NCBI RefSeq assembly: GCF_902635505.1 | Contig: NC_045428.1 | Coordinates: 216,870,301 to 216,934,300 of the forward strand | Direction of reading: 5' to 3' | DNA length: 64,000 nucleotides | Origin: Sarcophilus harrisii | Lineage: Eukaryota > Chordata > Mammalia > Dasyuromorphia > Dasyuridae | Shown here: piece after piece, positions 34,205-44,999 of the stretch | How the letters are laid out: the number at the start of each line of letters is the position of its first letter | How positions within the stretch are numbered: the first letter of the stretch is position 1 | Notes under the pieces: model-generated | Database searches by the model: none | Told to the model about the DNA's origin: nothing | The model's input: only the letters and a program-made list of their open reading frames with translations | Translations under genes and position numbers: made by a program

Positions 34205-35010
34205 TGTTCATTTTGATTTGTAAAGATATTCCATTCTAAAGGCATGTGATTGAATTCTAAAGTAAAGAAGTATTTTCTTTGAATTGTTCTCTTCTCTTCC
34301 ACTTCCTGATTGGGTTCTATGTTCCTAAAAGGCAAAGTCACCTTGTCCTTGAAACTCTCTCAACTTTATGGAAGCTAGAGAGACAATTTGAAGGGGAAAA
34401 GATCTTCCCTAAATGAATAAACACCTTCATTCCATTATCTCCATGGTATTTGTTGAATCAAGAGTTGGAGATTCCAATCCTATTCAACTGAAGATTTTCT
34501 GTTCAATTCCAGCTCAAACTTCACCCACCAGCCTCATCAGGAGGGGGAGCAGACCTAGGCTTCTAGATGGCAATTTTAAACCCAATCCTTGCAGAAGAGC
34601 TAACATGCCTTCCTTGGCATAGCAAGCCTCTGCCCACTAGGATGATATCTTCTTCCACGACTACCTTCTTTTGATCCTCACCTATTTCCCTAAGGAGACT
34701 TTATGCCTCTCTACTAGAAACTTTACTTCTCTGCCAGGACTCCTCCACTACTTTACTACCCTGTTGGCAATTTTCCACTCAGGAATTCAACCTTTCTATT
34801 CATGCATAGCACAGGCTGACTTCACAATGCCTATAATAAACCTCTTTTATCAATGGGTGTTTTGGGTTCATGAAATACTTATGAAAAATCTTTGTGCCAC
34901 CAGAAGAGAGGTTTCCAAAACTCCTTACCCATGGGCCGATTCCTAAGCGGGTACAGGGGAATCCAATCTCTCCATTTGGTTCCCTGAACCCTGAATCTGC
35001 CACTAGATCT
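34205..35010. mobile_element. Possible solitary LTR remnant (unit 2)
   Basis: Same stretch as 25,330-26,135 in unit 1, including the 'ataataaacctcttttatca' polyadenylation-like segment near 34,831. Absent from unit 3, whose homology ends earlier (42,650). Family and edges uncertain; no internal viral sequence seen. Confidence 0.3.
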
Positions 35011-35251
35011 TATCTCTGACCACCAGCAAACCTAATCTCATTTTGGTTCACTGAATCTAATCTCATCATTTGGATCCCTCACCACTCTAAATGTAGACCT
35101 CATCAGTTAGGGTGGTCTTTGAAGAGTAGGTAGTACAGAGGTGGATTGTTTATTGTAAAGTTCAAAATCTCAGTTCCAAAAATAAATAGAAAATATAAAT
35201 TGGAATAACTGTCAAAAAAAGGAACAAACTTTTCTCTTTCACAATATGTAG

Positions 35252-35366
35252 GGAGCAATGAAAACCATAACCAAACAGGAAATAAATGACAAATATGATG
35301 GTACAATGAGAAATTTGGACCAAGAAGAAGACTTAGGACATGAAAGCCAAGATGATTCAAATACTG
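35252..35366 (+). CDS. Cassette exon 5, unit 2
   Basis: The acceptor CACAATATGTAG precedes 35,252 and the donor GTAAGA begins at 35,367. 38 codons plus one base, starting GAMKTITKQEINDKYDG, through TMRNLDQEEDLG to ESQDDSNT. The phase 1 end joins exon R of unit 3 (38,126) to make a GAA codon. By hand count about 25 of 111 aligned bases differ from unit 1, changing 18 residues with one purely silent codon. The peptide moved from basic in unit 1 to acidic here. Confidence 0.65.
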
Positions 35367-36150
35367 GTAAGACTACATGATTTTACACATAACTACTGCA
35401 GAGATTGAGGAATACTTAGGTTTTCAAAAGGGGCTTAAAGGAATGGAACTGAATCATCCTGAGACATAAAAGTGATTAGAGTCTTAAATAATAATTGACA
35501 TGTTGATGGAGCCTAGCAGTGTGGGTAAATATCTATTCTTCAGTTTTGATGAGAAGTTGTTTAAAATAAAGTAGCTGGTAAGAAATATATTAAAAGAAAT
35601 ACTTTTTAAAAGTTCTTCCCTTAAGATCTTAGAGTGATTTTCACACTAATCTATAAAGATCTTCCTTAAGCAATCCTTTTTGCTTATTTATCTCTCAAAA
35701 TTTCATTTTGTTAATTTCTTACCAAATTTCTGAATTATTTTCTTCCCCTTGACTTCCAATCCTTTCCACCGCTTCCCCTTGTTTCTTTTCTGCCTTTTTC
35801 AATTTCCCTTTTTGCTCCTCTTCTGCTCTTTCCTCATCCTCATTCTCTTCCCATTTCTGTTATTGTCATCTAACATTTTCTCTTTCTTATTTTTTGAGAG
35901 GAAGCAGGAGAAATAGATTCTTAAAAAATCAAAAGGTCCAAGATGACAGGCTAAACATTAGTCAATACAAATCTTAAAATCTTAGTAAGAATATGGAACT
36001 GTCCTTCCATTCATTTAAAACCATTAGATCAAGGGATTGTTTGAGAGAAGTTAGAATGTGGTGAGCTTTACATACACTCACAGACACACAAATGTGTTCG
36101 TGTATAGATATGTGCATATTTACATATATGTGTATGCACAGAGAGATATT

Positions 36151-36154
<4 letters not shown>

Positions 36155-36183
<29 letters not shown>
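36155..36183 (+). repeat. (TA)n microsatellite at the unit 2/unit 3 junction
   Basis: About 14 TA units at the position equivalent to 27,287-27,332. Confidence 0.95.
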
Positions 36184-36187
<4 letters not shown>

Positions 36188-37384
36188 CAGCCATACACAG
36201 GCACCCTGAGAGGGATATAGATATAGAGAGACATGGATAGACAGGTATTTTTAACCCAGAGCTTTTGAGTATTGGCTAAAATGTTTCTAGAAACTTCTAT
36301 GGTTTTGGTGCATTTCAAATTTTTCCCAGTAAATTCTTTTTAGTTGTACTGTTCCCACTCATTCTGAAAGACCTGGGCAGTTGTAGAATTGTGACTCGAT
36401 TTTCAAAGTAATTCTAGCAATTTAATGAGGTCAAACATGAATTTTTGTGTCATTCATTATAAATGAGTTGTATAAGTATCCTTAGTATCAGTATAGTGTA
36501 CTTAGTATAAGTGTACTTTTTCCAGGGTTGTTTCTTGAGCATTCCTCTCACTATCATAGAGCTTTAGATTATCATTCTTCCAGAGTTTTACTCTTCAATT
36601 CTAATTATAGATTATGTATTTGGGACCATAGTGGGTGCACTTTAGGGTGCATTGACTGGTCAGAACTTTTGACCAGTTGAGACTTTTTTCAATGTTGTAG
36701 CGGGTCTTGAGTATTAGAATATTTGAGGATCCTATAAATAACTCAGCCTTGAAACCTGTAAACTTTCAAGTATTCTGCCTCAGAGCAATCTATGGATATT
36801 AAATATTCTGTTCTGGATTCTACAAGTTCTTGACCCAGGTTTGATTGTGTGTAACATGATTAGCCTTCTAGGTTCCCTGTTGATTTATATTAGACTTGCC
36901 GCTTAGAAACTTCTACATAAGATCATTTCAGGTGAGGTTATTCCATTACAAATTTCAGGTTTATTTGACATATGGAAATCCCATAAGAATTAATAGGGAA
37001 CTGAGTCCCCATTGTCGTCTAAGCGTCCCAGTGAAAAAGCTACTGTTCGCTTCTGAATTTCCTGCCATGTGATTATCCAAACAAGGGCTTGCAACCAAAG
37101 AATACCTAGAAATGTGACATACAGATACATGTACCACTCATCAGGTACCCTTGAATATTTGACCAAGAATTCAGAGAGTCAATGAAAGGATTTCCTGACT
37201 CAGAATTATTTCCACATTCTGTCACAGGGCAGGGCACCACATACATTGTTCTACTCCCTTGTTACCCAGATTGTCAGTCCTATCTATCTTTTAGTGCTTC
37301 CTTATTTCTTATTATTAGCTCTTCCTTCTTATTCCATGCTCTGCCCTAGCACATCTCTTCTGAAAATGTCTTTCTTCTCCCTCA

Positions 37385-37471
37385 GGAATAAATCTTTCCA
37401 GGAAGAGCTCTGGGAAGAATGCTTTTCATTTTAATGATATTAAGCCAACATCATTAGAGATACATAATTGT
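37385..37471 (+). other. Conserved exon-like segment, unit 3
   Basis: Counterpart of 28,904-28,978. After a second acceptor-like CAG near 37,400 the frame again reads KSSGKNAFHFNDIKPTSLEI, ending HNC. Preservation of the peptide is notable, but the splice phase does not fit the cassette. Confidence 0.25.
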
Positions 37472-38125
37472 TAGTAAATCAAATGAAGAAAGACATTCAG
37501 AATACATGTTCTACCTATTGGAGACAACCTTCTCATAAGGTTCATTCTAAAATTAGGTTTTTCTCCCATATGGCATTGTTGAATTTTCTAGACCTTTTAA
37601 GTTAGTTAAGGCTTATTAAGCTAAGCTTAGAAGAAATGAATGTGGATAAGAAAATATCTACCTAGTCTTTATCACTTTGTTGGGCCTTGCTTGATTGTCC
37701 TTCTAAAAAGTACCTTAACCAGAATCAAGTTAGTGTTCAGCTGATTGACTTTTATGAAAAAGTCATGTTTGGTTTTCTTAAATCCTATATTATTTTTGGT
37801 AGAGGAAATGGCAAATAACTTCCTGGAAAGAGATCTTGAGGTTAATATTGCATTAAACTGGAGAGGTCATTTGGTTCAAATCTGCCATCATTTTCCTTAC
37901 TGAAATCAATGAGGCACAGAAAGCTTAATTACAACAGTTCGCTAAACATGGAGTAGAGATTCCAGGAATTCAGACTAATACAGTGCTGTTCATAGTACAT
38001 CACCATATATGCTGCTACTATAAACTTGAGTGTCTAATATTCACAACTCAATGGGAGGTTGCTGTGGGCTGTTGCTAATGCAGTAATTTTCAGAGGTTTA
38101 CACACCAAATTATTCTTATTTTTAG

Positions 38126-38204
38126 AAAATGACAATGAGACTGCAACAACCTCACACAGAGCACAGGAAAAGAAGTTTACAGGATGGATTCCCTCTTTTT
38201 TGGG
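38126..38204 (+). CDS. Cassette exon R, unit 3
   Basis: The acceptor TTATTTTTAG precedes 38,126 and the donor GTAAGATC begins at 38,205. Two bases, 25 codons and two bases: NDNETATTSHRAQEKKFTGW then IPSFL. The phase is correct after exon 5 of unit 2 and before an exon 2. It differs from unit 2 at roughly a quarter of positions, against about 9-15 percent in nearby intron sequence. It lies in a clean part of unit 3, so the open frame is credible. Confidence 0.6.
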
Positions 38205-39104
38205 GTAAGATCAATTTTGTAGTTTAACAACAAGAATTGAACAAAATGGTTTAGCCTCTACATGGTTTAAACTGTTAGCTACCATGTTTCCATCTTTTTT
38301 ATTCTCAGGGTCCTTTTAGCTATGTCCTATGATTCTCTTCCATTTTAGATATTCTCATCTAGTGTGAGTACAATGAGTTCTGAGCATGGGCACTTGAGAG
38401 GACCTAGGTTTAAATCCTTTTTCTCCCACTTTCAACAGTTTGCCCACATTTGAAGGGCTTTGATCTTCACTTGGTCTCAATTTGTACTTGTTAATTAAAT
38501 ATCAGGAAATGGGATTAGAGTGACACAGAACTTATCAAATTATGTCCTTAGCAGATACATTTGTGTGTTGGATTCAATCATCAGAAACTACTTGGGACAT
38601 TTTTACAGTTCTATCCAACTGTGGGATCAGTATGTAACAGACCACTACAGTGGAAAAGGAAATTTTCTATTCATGTCCAAAAAATGAAAGTTCTTAAGGT
38701 ATATGTGATGTTACGAAAAACCTTTCTATAAAAGTCATTTTGGGAATGACATTATAGAATTTTCCTCCTTCCTTCAAACCCTCAAGAATAATAGAATAAA
38801 ATTGACGTGTTTATATTCAATCATAATTAGTTCTTTCTCAGTGTAGAGATAATATTTTCCAGCCTACATTTTTCAGAATATTCTTGGATCATTGTATTAC
38901 TGATAAAAGGAAAGGCACATTGTGAATAATTTGTACTTTTCGCTTTGCATGAGTTCGTGTAGATCTTTTCAGGTTTTTCTGAAAATTATAGATCATAGCT
39001 TAATGATTTTCCTGTTGGAGAATGACTCTTTTAATTTTTCTTTTAATTCACCCAGGTGTTTATGTATTTAAAAAATGAGGCCTTCATCAGAGAATCTTGC
39101 TTCA

Positions 39105-40510
39105 AAACTCTTTTCTTTTTTTTAATAGCAGCAACTTATTTCCAAAATAGATGCAAACATAGTTTTCAACATTCAATACCTTGTGCTCAAATTTTTTTCT
39201 CCCTCCCTTGCCTCTATCCCTTACCCCTATTCCTTATCCTAGACAGCAAGTAATCTATATGTTAAATATGTACAATCATTCTATACGTATTATCACAATT
39301 ATACGGCCAAACAAGAAAAATCAGATCAGAAAAAAAAAACACTGAAAAAGAAAACAAAGCACAACAGACAACCAAAAAAATGAAAATACTATGCAAAGGT
39401 GCAGTTCCATTCAGTCCTGACATCCTCTTGAAAAGTCACATTCATCAGAATTATCACATAATTTTGTTGTTCTTGTGTACAATGTACTCTTGGTTCAACT
39501 CACTTCACTTAGCTTCAATTCATGTGAGTTTCTCCTGCAATTACTGAAATCTTCTGCTCATTATTTCCTTTAAAATAATATTTCTTGACATTTATATACC
39601 ATAATTTATTCAGCCACTCCTCAACTTTTAGGCATCCACTCAGTTTCTAGTTCCTTGCAATTGCAAATAGAACTGCTACATTTTTCCATGTATGGGTCCT
39701 TTTCCCTTTGTTATGATCTTTTTGGGGTATGGGCCCAGTAGAGACACACTGCTGGATCAAAGGGTATTCATGTTTTGATAGACCTATGGGCTTAGTTCCA
39801 TACTGAACTCCAGAATGATTGGATCAGTTCACAACTCTACCAACCATGTACTAGTGTCTCAGTTTTCCCACATGCCCTACAATAATATTATGTTTCATTG
39901 TTATCTTAGTCAACCTGAGAAGTGTGTAGTGGCGTCACTAAGTTGTCTTAATTTGCCAAATTTTTTTCGTCCACTGTGGTTTAAGAATTTTTTTCATACG
40001 ACAAGAATAGTGTTAATTTCTTCATTTCTAAATTGCCTTTTCTTTTTTTTTTTTTGACCATTTCTTAATTGGAGCCCATGTAATTTTTAAGTAATGATTT
40101 TCATCCAAAATCAAAAATGGTTTCTATTGCCATTTGTTAGTGTTCAAATCTACTTTTAAAGGAATTCTTGTTTTCAGTGAATTTCTGTTTTATCTTTTTT
40201 TTTAATCTTTTTTTTCCATTTGGCTAATTCTGCCTTTCAATACAACCTGCTGCTTTTCAGAGTTTCATACATTTTTTTTGTTTGTTTTTACCATTTGACC
40301 TGTTCTGTTTTTAAAGAGTTATTTGCTTCAGCTTTTTTTACTTCCTTCTTTAACAAATTGTGGGTTCCTTTTTCCCATTTTTAGCATCCTCATTTCAAGA
40401 AAACTGTTAAGTCAATAGAAATGGTTGAAATCCAAAAAGCTATTTTGATTAAAATAATTCCCTATCTCAATATTTACAGCAAAATTATCTAAGTGTCTCA
40501 AAAGTTCTAT
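39105..40510 (-). mobile_element. L1/HAL1 remnant, antisense (unit 3)
   Basis: Antisense 3' UTR (39,105-39,590), then 3'-end sequence with 'tgggcccagtagagacacac' (39,730-39,750), then ORF1 coiled-coil remnant (40,070-40,480). Counterpart of 20,305-22,390 without the sense L1 insertion found in unit 1, so it shows the pre-insertion state. Confidence 0.6.
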
Positions 40511-40539
40511 ATAATTTTCTTTTGTCATTGATATTTCTC

Positions 40540-41200
40540 ACAATATATCTTTTTATTACAGTTTTTTATTTTCAAAACATATGCAAGGATAATTTTCAAC
40601 ATTCACCCATGAAAAGACGTTGTGTTCCTAATTTTTTCCCTCCCTTCCCCCCATGTCCTCCATTAGATGGAAAGTAATCCACTATATGTTAAACATGTAC
40701 AGCTCTTCTATACATATTTCCACAATTATCGAGTTGAAAAAGAAATAACAGATCAAAAAAGAAGAAAATGAATAAGATAATAAAATGAAAGCAAACAATA
40801 ATAAAAGAGTTAAAAATATATTTGTTTACACAGTTCCCTGATCCTCTCTCTGGATGTTTACACAGTTCCAGTCCTCTCTGGATGTATCAGTTGTAATTTT
40901 TAAAAATTTTTTCCCATTTGGAATTTTTCTTTAATAACTTTTTCTCTTCCGCCTTTTTGTATTCTTTCCTAGCATCACTCTCCTTTTTCTTCCCAATTTT
41001 TCCTCTCATCTCTTATATGATTTTCAAAAAGCTATTTTGAGCTCTTTTTCCCAGGCTGAGGCTGTATGTCTTAGACAGTGCCACCTGTCCCCCCAAAGTG
41101 ACTGACCCCCTCCTGCTACTTTTTCTAAGCTCTGTTTGGCGGGAAATTAATTCCCCTCCTTTGTGGGGAGTCTATTGCTCAAAAATATTTTTGAGTGATT
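40540..41200 (-). mobile_element. HAL1-like element, antisense (unit 3, shortened)
   Basis: 3' UTR (40,540-40,860), a short ORF1 remnant (40,900-41,045), then directly the L1-type 5' UTR stretch 'ccaggctgaggctgtatg'. It is shorter than in units 1 and 2 because most of the ORF1/5' UTR middle is missing. Confidence 0.5.
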
Positions 41201-41388
41201 ATTGAAAAGTATTTGGACACTGTGGGGATGCTTTTGGGGAAATCTCTGCCTTTGGTTAGTCAGTGGGCCTCCTCCCACACATTTATATTAAGTAAATTTA
41301 TTCAATTCCCTAACATGTAATCTGACTTGATTTCTACTAAGCCTCCTTAACTGTTTATTAACATTTGCTCCTTTCTTCCCGGTTTCAG

Positions 41389-41441
41389 AACTCTTGGAAA
41401 GAGAATCAGAAAGAGGGACAAAAGAATAAAAAAGGCAAAAG
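41389..41441 (+). CDS. Cassette exon 2, unit 3 (frame uncertain)
   Basis: The acceptor CCCGGTTTCAG precedes 41,389 and GTAAAC follows 41,441. 53 nt against 55 in units 1 and 2, giving TLGKRIRKRDKRIKKAK and a phase that no longer fits exon 3. It lies in the deletion-rich stretch, so the two missing bases may be sequencing error rather than decay. Confidence 0.35.
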
Positions 41442-41919
41442 GTAAACTTTTGTCATATCTAATTTGTACTGTAGCTTTAACTGCAAAGGCCAAGGGTAAT
41501 GTCAGATGTGGGAGTTGGGCAAAGGACCTTGGGTTACATCCAGGGTCTTTCTTAGGCCTCTCAAATAATATGGTATGAAAAATTGTTCTATGTTTTGTGA
41601 CATTAAATAACATTTTGCGGTTGTTATTGTTTCTTCTTTTCTCAATTGTTTTTCCTGTTGCTTTTGCACCAAGGTTTTCTTCCCTGGATAAAGGAGAATG
41701 AAGTGAATTGGGATCAATAACATTGAAAATTTAATTTTTTAGCCTCTCCCAGGGTTTTCATTGAGTTCTTGTCATGCTTTCTTGTGGTCCTCTTAATCTT
41801 TGTTCTTGTATCAACAGCTCCCTGCGAGTCCCTAACCCATTACAGATCTTCCTTAATACTTGTTTGTTGCTGGATTTAGGCTTTTTAAACCAACTGGGTC
41901 TTTTTCTTAAACTTTGAAG

Positions 41920-41980
41920 TTAAATAAGCTTCTTGGTACATCTCAGGCACAAATTTCAGAGGAGATGGATAAAAATAACC
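41920..41980 (+). pseudogene. Cassette exon 3, unit 3 (apparently broken)
   Basis: The position matches exon 3, but the acceptor region reads TTTGAAG, the exon is about 10 nt short, and an in-frame stop appears early. The donor GTGAGT is not preserved ('ggaggttgg'). Real decay and assembly noise cannot be separated here. Confidence 0.4.
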
Positions 41981-42318
41981 GGAGGTTGGAATTAAAAAAA
42001 TATAGCAATTATTTTTCCAAAGGCCTTTCCCAATATGATCATTAATAGGTCCACAAATTCATGAAATTTCAGGTCTTAATTAGAATCCTACTCTTCTTGG
42101 TTTGGCAGTTTAGTGACCTTTATTGTCTAGCATAGAAACACTATGTTGGCTTTCTTTAAAAAATGAAATTGCAAAGGGCCAAACAATGAAAAGTACTTGG
42201 AATTGAGGCTTGAGCAAAAAATCTTTTATGGTCTATTCTGCTTCTGATATTTTATAATTTACAAATTTTATTATGTTCTAATTTTTGAAATTATATTCTC
42301 ATTTTTATTTTACGGCAG

Positions 42319-42373
42319 GATCAAGAAAATTTTCCAAAATGTCAACTAGAAACATCCATTATATGATAAAAAG
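42319..42373 (+). pseudogene. Cassette exon 4, unit 3 (apparently broken)
   Basis: After TATTTTACGGCAG the frame starts DQENFPKCQLETS as in unit 2 but then reaches a stop. The exon is 55 nt rather than 57 and the donor reads GTTTGA instead of GTAAGT, consistent with two short deletions. If these are sequencing errors, the exon would be normal and would join the phase-0 exon at 44,513. Confidence 0.4.
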
Positions 42374-42650
42374 GTTTGACAGTTCAAATGCTAAAACATA
42401 TAAAATCTTAAGGATCCTAGACTGAAAAAAATGCATGATTGAATCAATATGAAAGTTTGTGAAATACCACTTAAATCATTAATTATTTCTTGTAAAACAT
42501 CTGGCTATAACATTATAGAGGTTCTCCATGAATTAGGCTTCTCAGGGGCACAGTCTCCTTCCTTTGACTTGAATTTCCGGAAACTTTCCAGTATTAATCA
42601 ACCAACAATAATAGATTGGAGCTTAGAAGATGTGAAAATTAGTTCTACTC

Positions 42651-44512
42651 CTTTGGGATAGAAATATCCCATTCCAATCAATTACCACTTGATAGCTTGG
42701 ACATTCTTCATGGACACCAAGAAATTATTGAAGATAAGCTTCAATAGGGAATTTCTTATTAATACCATTAAATTACAAGGGCTTTCAGCAATTTAAGGTT
42801 TACAAAAAGTTTAGATGGAAAAAATATATCTGAATAACCAGACAATACAATACCTATGTGTGTATGTGTTTTGTTTACAGAAAAATATAAAATATTTATA
42901 ACTATCAACATAAAAATGTTTATATCTAACTACTTATAACAAACCCCTACTTCCCCAAAGCTTATATTTTCTCTCCTAAACCCCTCCAAAGTCAATAGGT
43001 CTTTCCCAATAATTCCATTTCTTTTTTAAAAAAATCAAAATTTAAAGTTTTTCTTTGATCTTTATAATGAACTATCATTATCTAATCCTAATTTTCTTCC
43101 TGATAAGTAATGATGCAGGTGCTATCTTTTTTAATCACACTTGACAAATTAAGGACAAAAAATGGCACTCAGAACTTATTCAAAAAACAACTTCAGTGTT
43201 AAGAAAAGAAGTTTTCAAAGCGAATAGATACCTTTATTTCCAGAATTTGTCCTTTATTAGATAGCCTCAAAGTTCTAGGCAGTGGACCATATTTTAATAT
43301 AATTGATCAAACTGATTAAAAAATTTGCTTTATTTAAGAATGAAAAAAATATATTTAGATTTTTTCAATTAAAATCTAACTAGGTTTTTCTTTTTAGAAA
43401 ATATATCTACGAATAAGGAAATATATTTCCAAGTTTAAGTCATCATATAAGGGAATCTTCACAATCTTCTTATATTTTGGGGAGTTTTGATTTAGCTTTT
43501 TGGAGAGCTACAGAATTTAAAAATATCTTCCCTTTTGACATCACTCAACTAATCCTCTATCTATCCTGCTATTTTAAAATAGAGCCTATGGTTGGTAGGT
43601 GGGAAATGATCTAAATTCAGTCTTCTCTTTGAAAAGACAAATTGGGAAGGAGCACTTTAATATTTAATAATAATAATTCTAATTCAGGTAAATTTGAGTG
43701 GGTATCAAACAAAATGTAAATATAATTGGCAAAAGATTTTCATCTTTTCCTATGATTTACCATAGGAACTTTTACCATAATTTGGTTCATGATAATAAAT
43801 TTTTTCTCAAAATGGAAAGGCTATATTTAAAAGTTCAAAGAATATACCATTTCCCTTCTACTGAAAGTGCCCTTTAAAAAGGAATTTAGGAAATTTGATT
43901 TTTAAGCCATTTATTCAGTTATAGTGAACATCCATAAAAGATCAAAACTGATTGTCACATAGAGCTTCTTAAGTTTAAAGTCTCCTGACTTTGCCACCTG
44001 TTATATAGGGCAGGTTAACTCTTTCAAATTATTATTACATAAAATATGGGAAATCCAGAGTATCCCGTTTCTTTCCCCTCCAACTTAAATATGAATAGCG
44101 CTTAATTAATATTGAGGGTTGTAATTAGGTGTAATTAGGTCATTCAAATTAGGTTTCTTTCCTACTGGTTAATTGCAAAAACTCATTCTGTAGAAGAGAA
44201 ATGATTAGTGATTTCTGGAATCATTTTGCTCCTGTAGCTTTAAAAGATGAGAGCTTTTCCATGCCATAAATGAGTAAGTCTATCCTATATGTACACATTT
44301 TCTTCTCCTACTAATTCATCTTTCCAATTAATTGTCGTTATTGTTGTACATCCCATCAAGAGTTCCCTGATAACTTGTCAACCTAGGATATTCTTCCTGA
44401 TGGAAATGTTGACTTCATCCAAATATGATGATAAAGAAATTTTAATTTTTGAAATTTAAGAAATCGTTTCTGACTGAAATTGAAAAGAACTCTTTCAATT
44501 TTCTTTCTAAAG
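42651..44512. other. Unclassified AT-rich intronic sequence
   Basis: No SINE, LINE or exon recognised over about 1.9 kb. It appears single-copy within this window. Confidence 0.45.
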
Positions 44513-44602
44513 CATTTGGATGTCAAAAATAGAACGTATCAGAAGATGCAAAAGGAGATTACAAAGCTCAAAGGAGACCCAGAAAGAGACAACGAAAATT
44601 AG
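44513..44602 (+). CDS. Putative terminal coding exon (29 codons and stop)
   Basis: A T/C-rich tract (TTTTCTTTCTAAAG) precedes 44,513. The phase-0 frame HLDVKNRTYQKMQKEITKLK continues GDPERDNEN and ends at a TAG at 44,600-44,602. This is lysine/glutamate-rich and coiled-coil-like, in keeping with the other exons, and its phase-0 start fits after exon 4. AATAAA lies at 44,688-44,693 with GT-rich sequence after it, so a 3' UTR of about 110 nt is plausible. The acceptor AAG is weaker than CAG. Confidence 0.45.
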   Translation, partial: HLDVKNRTYQKMQKEITKLKGDPERDNEN

Positions 44603-44687
44603 AAGAGTTTTGCATACAGCAGTTCTAGAACATCCTATTTTAATAGGAATATTTATTCAAATTTGTTGTGATTGTTATTTAGTTTCC

Positions 44688-44693
44688 AATAAA
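44688..44693 (+). promoter_or_regulatory. Polyadenylation signal AATAAA
   Basis: Canonical hexamer 85 nt after the stop of the putative terminal exon, followed about 40 nt later by a 'tttagtgtgcctttta' GT/T-rich element. Confidence 0.45.
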
Positions 44694-44999
44694 ATTTCGA
44701 TATATTTTCCCCACAGCTCTTTAGTGTGCCTTTTATTTTATTGTATTCTTATCTGAAAATGATGCAGTTCATATTTCTGGCTTTGGGGGGTTTATGCCCT
44801 AATATATGGTCAGTTTTTATATAGGTGTCATGTACTATTGAGAAAACGGTAGTAATGGTTTGGAGAAAAATCCAACAACTTGACAACTCCTTATAAAATA
44901 TATTTAGTGAAATGAAAAACTATTTAGAAGTAAGCAACTTCTAAAACATAAATTTGATGAAATGGATAAAGAAAACTCCATAAAAATATATTTGGCAAA

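Larger units (their letters stand above)
27333..36154 (+). repeat. Tandem unit 2 (about 8.9 kb)
   Basis: The best preserved unit, with all five cassette exons open and phase-compatible. Relative to units 1 and 3 it lacks the antisense L1 block between 31,185 and 31,190: about 1.9 kb present in unit 1 (20,545-22,420) and about 1.2 kb in unit 3 (39,360-40,520). Confidence 0.9.
36184..42650 (+). repeat. Tandem unit 3 (about 6.5 kb, truncated)
   Basis: Homologous to units 1 and 2 from the TA tract to just after exon 4; homology ends near 42,650, so exon 5 and the LTR-like block are missing. A roughly 340 bp segment (27,541-27,878 in unit 2) is absent at 36,390. From about 40,700 to the end the unit shows many small deletions relative to unit 2, as in the left part of unit 1. 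Confidence 0.85.
1..44715 (+). other. Putative host gene built from repeated small exons (inferred extent)
   Basis: I infer one + strand transcription unit from splice-flanked, phase-compatible small exons. X/Y pairs occur near 12.2-13.0 and 15.9-16.7 kb. A five-exon cassette occurs at about 19.1-26.5, 29.6-35.4 and 38.1-42.4 kb. A terminal exon with a polyadenylation signal lies at 44.5-44.7 kb. No start exon or promoter is visible, so the 5' end probably lies left of the window. The predicted peptides are short, hydrophilic, rich in Lys, Glu, Asp, Asn, Ser and Thr, and show no domain I recognise. The link between the X/Y part and the cassette part is unproven: Y ends in phase 0, whereas exon R needs a preceding phase 1 end. 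They could be two genes. I do not recognise the family. Confidence 0.45.
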
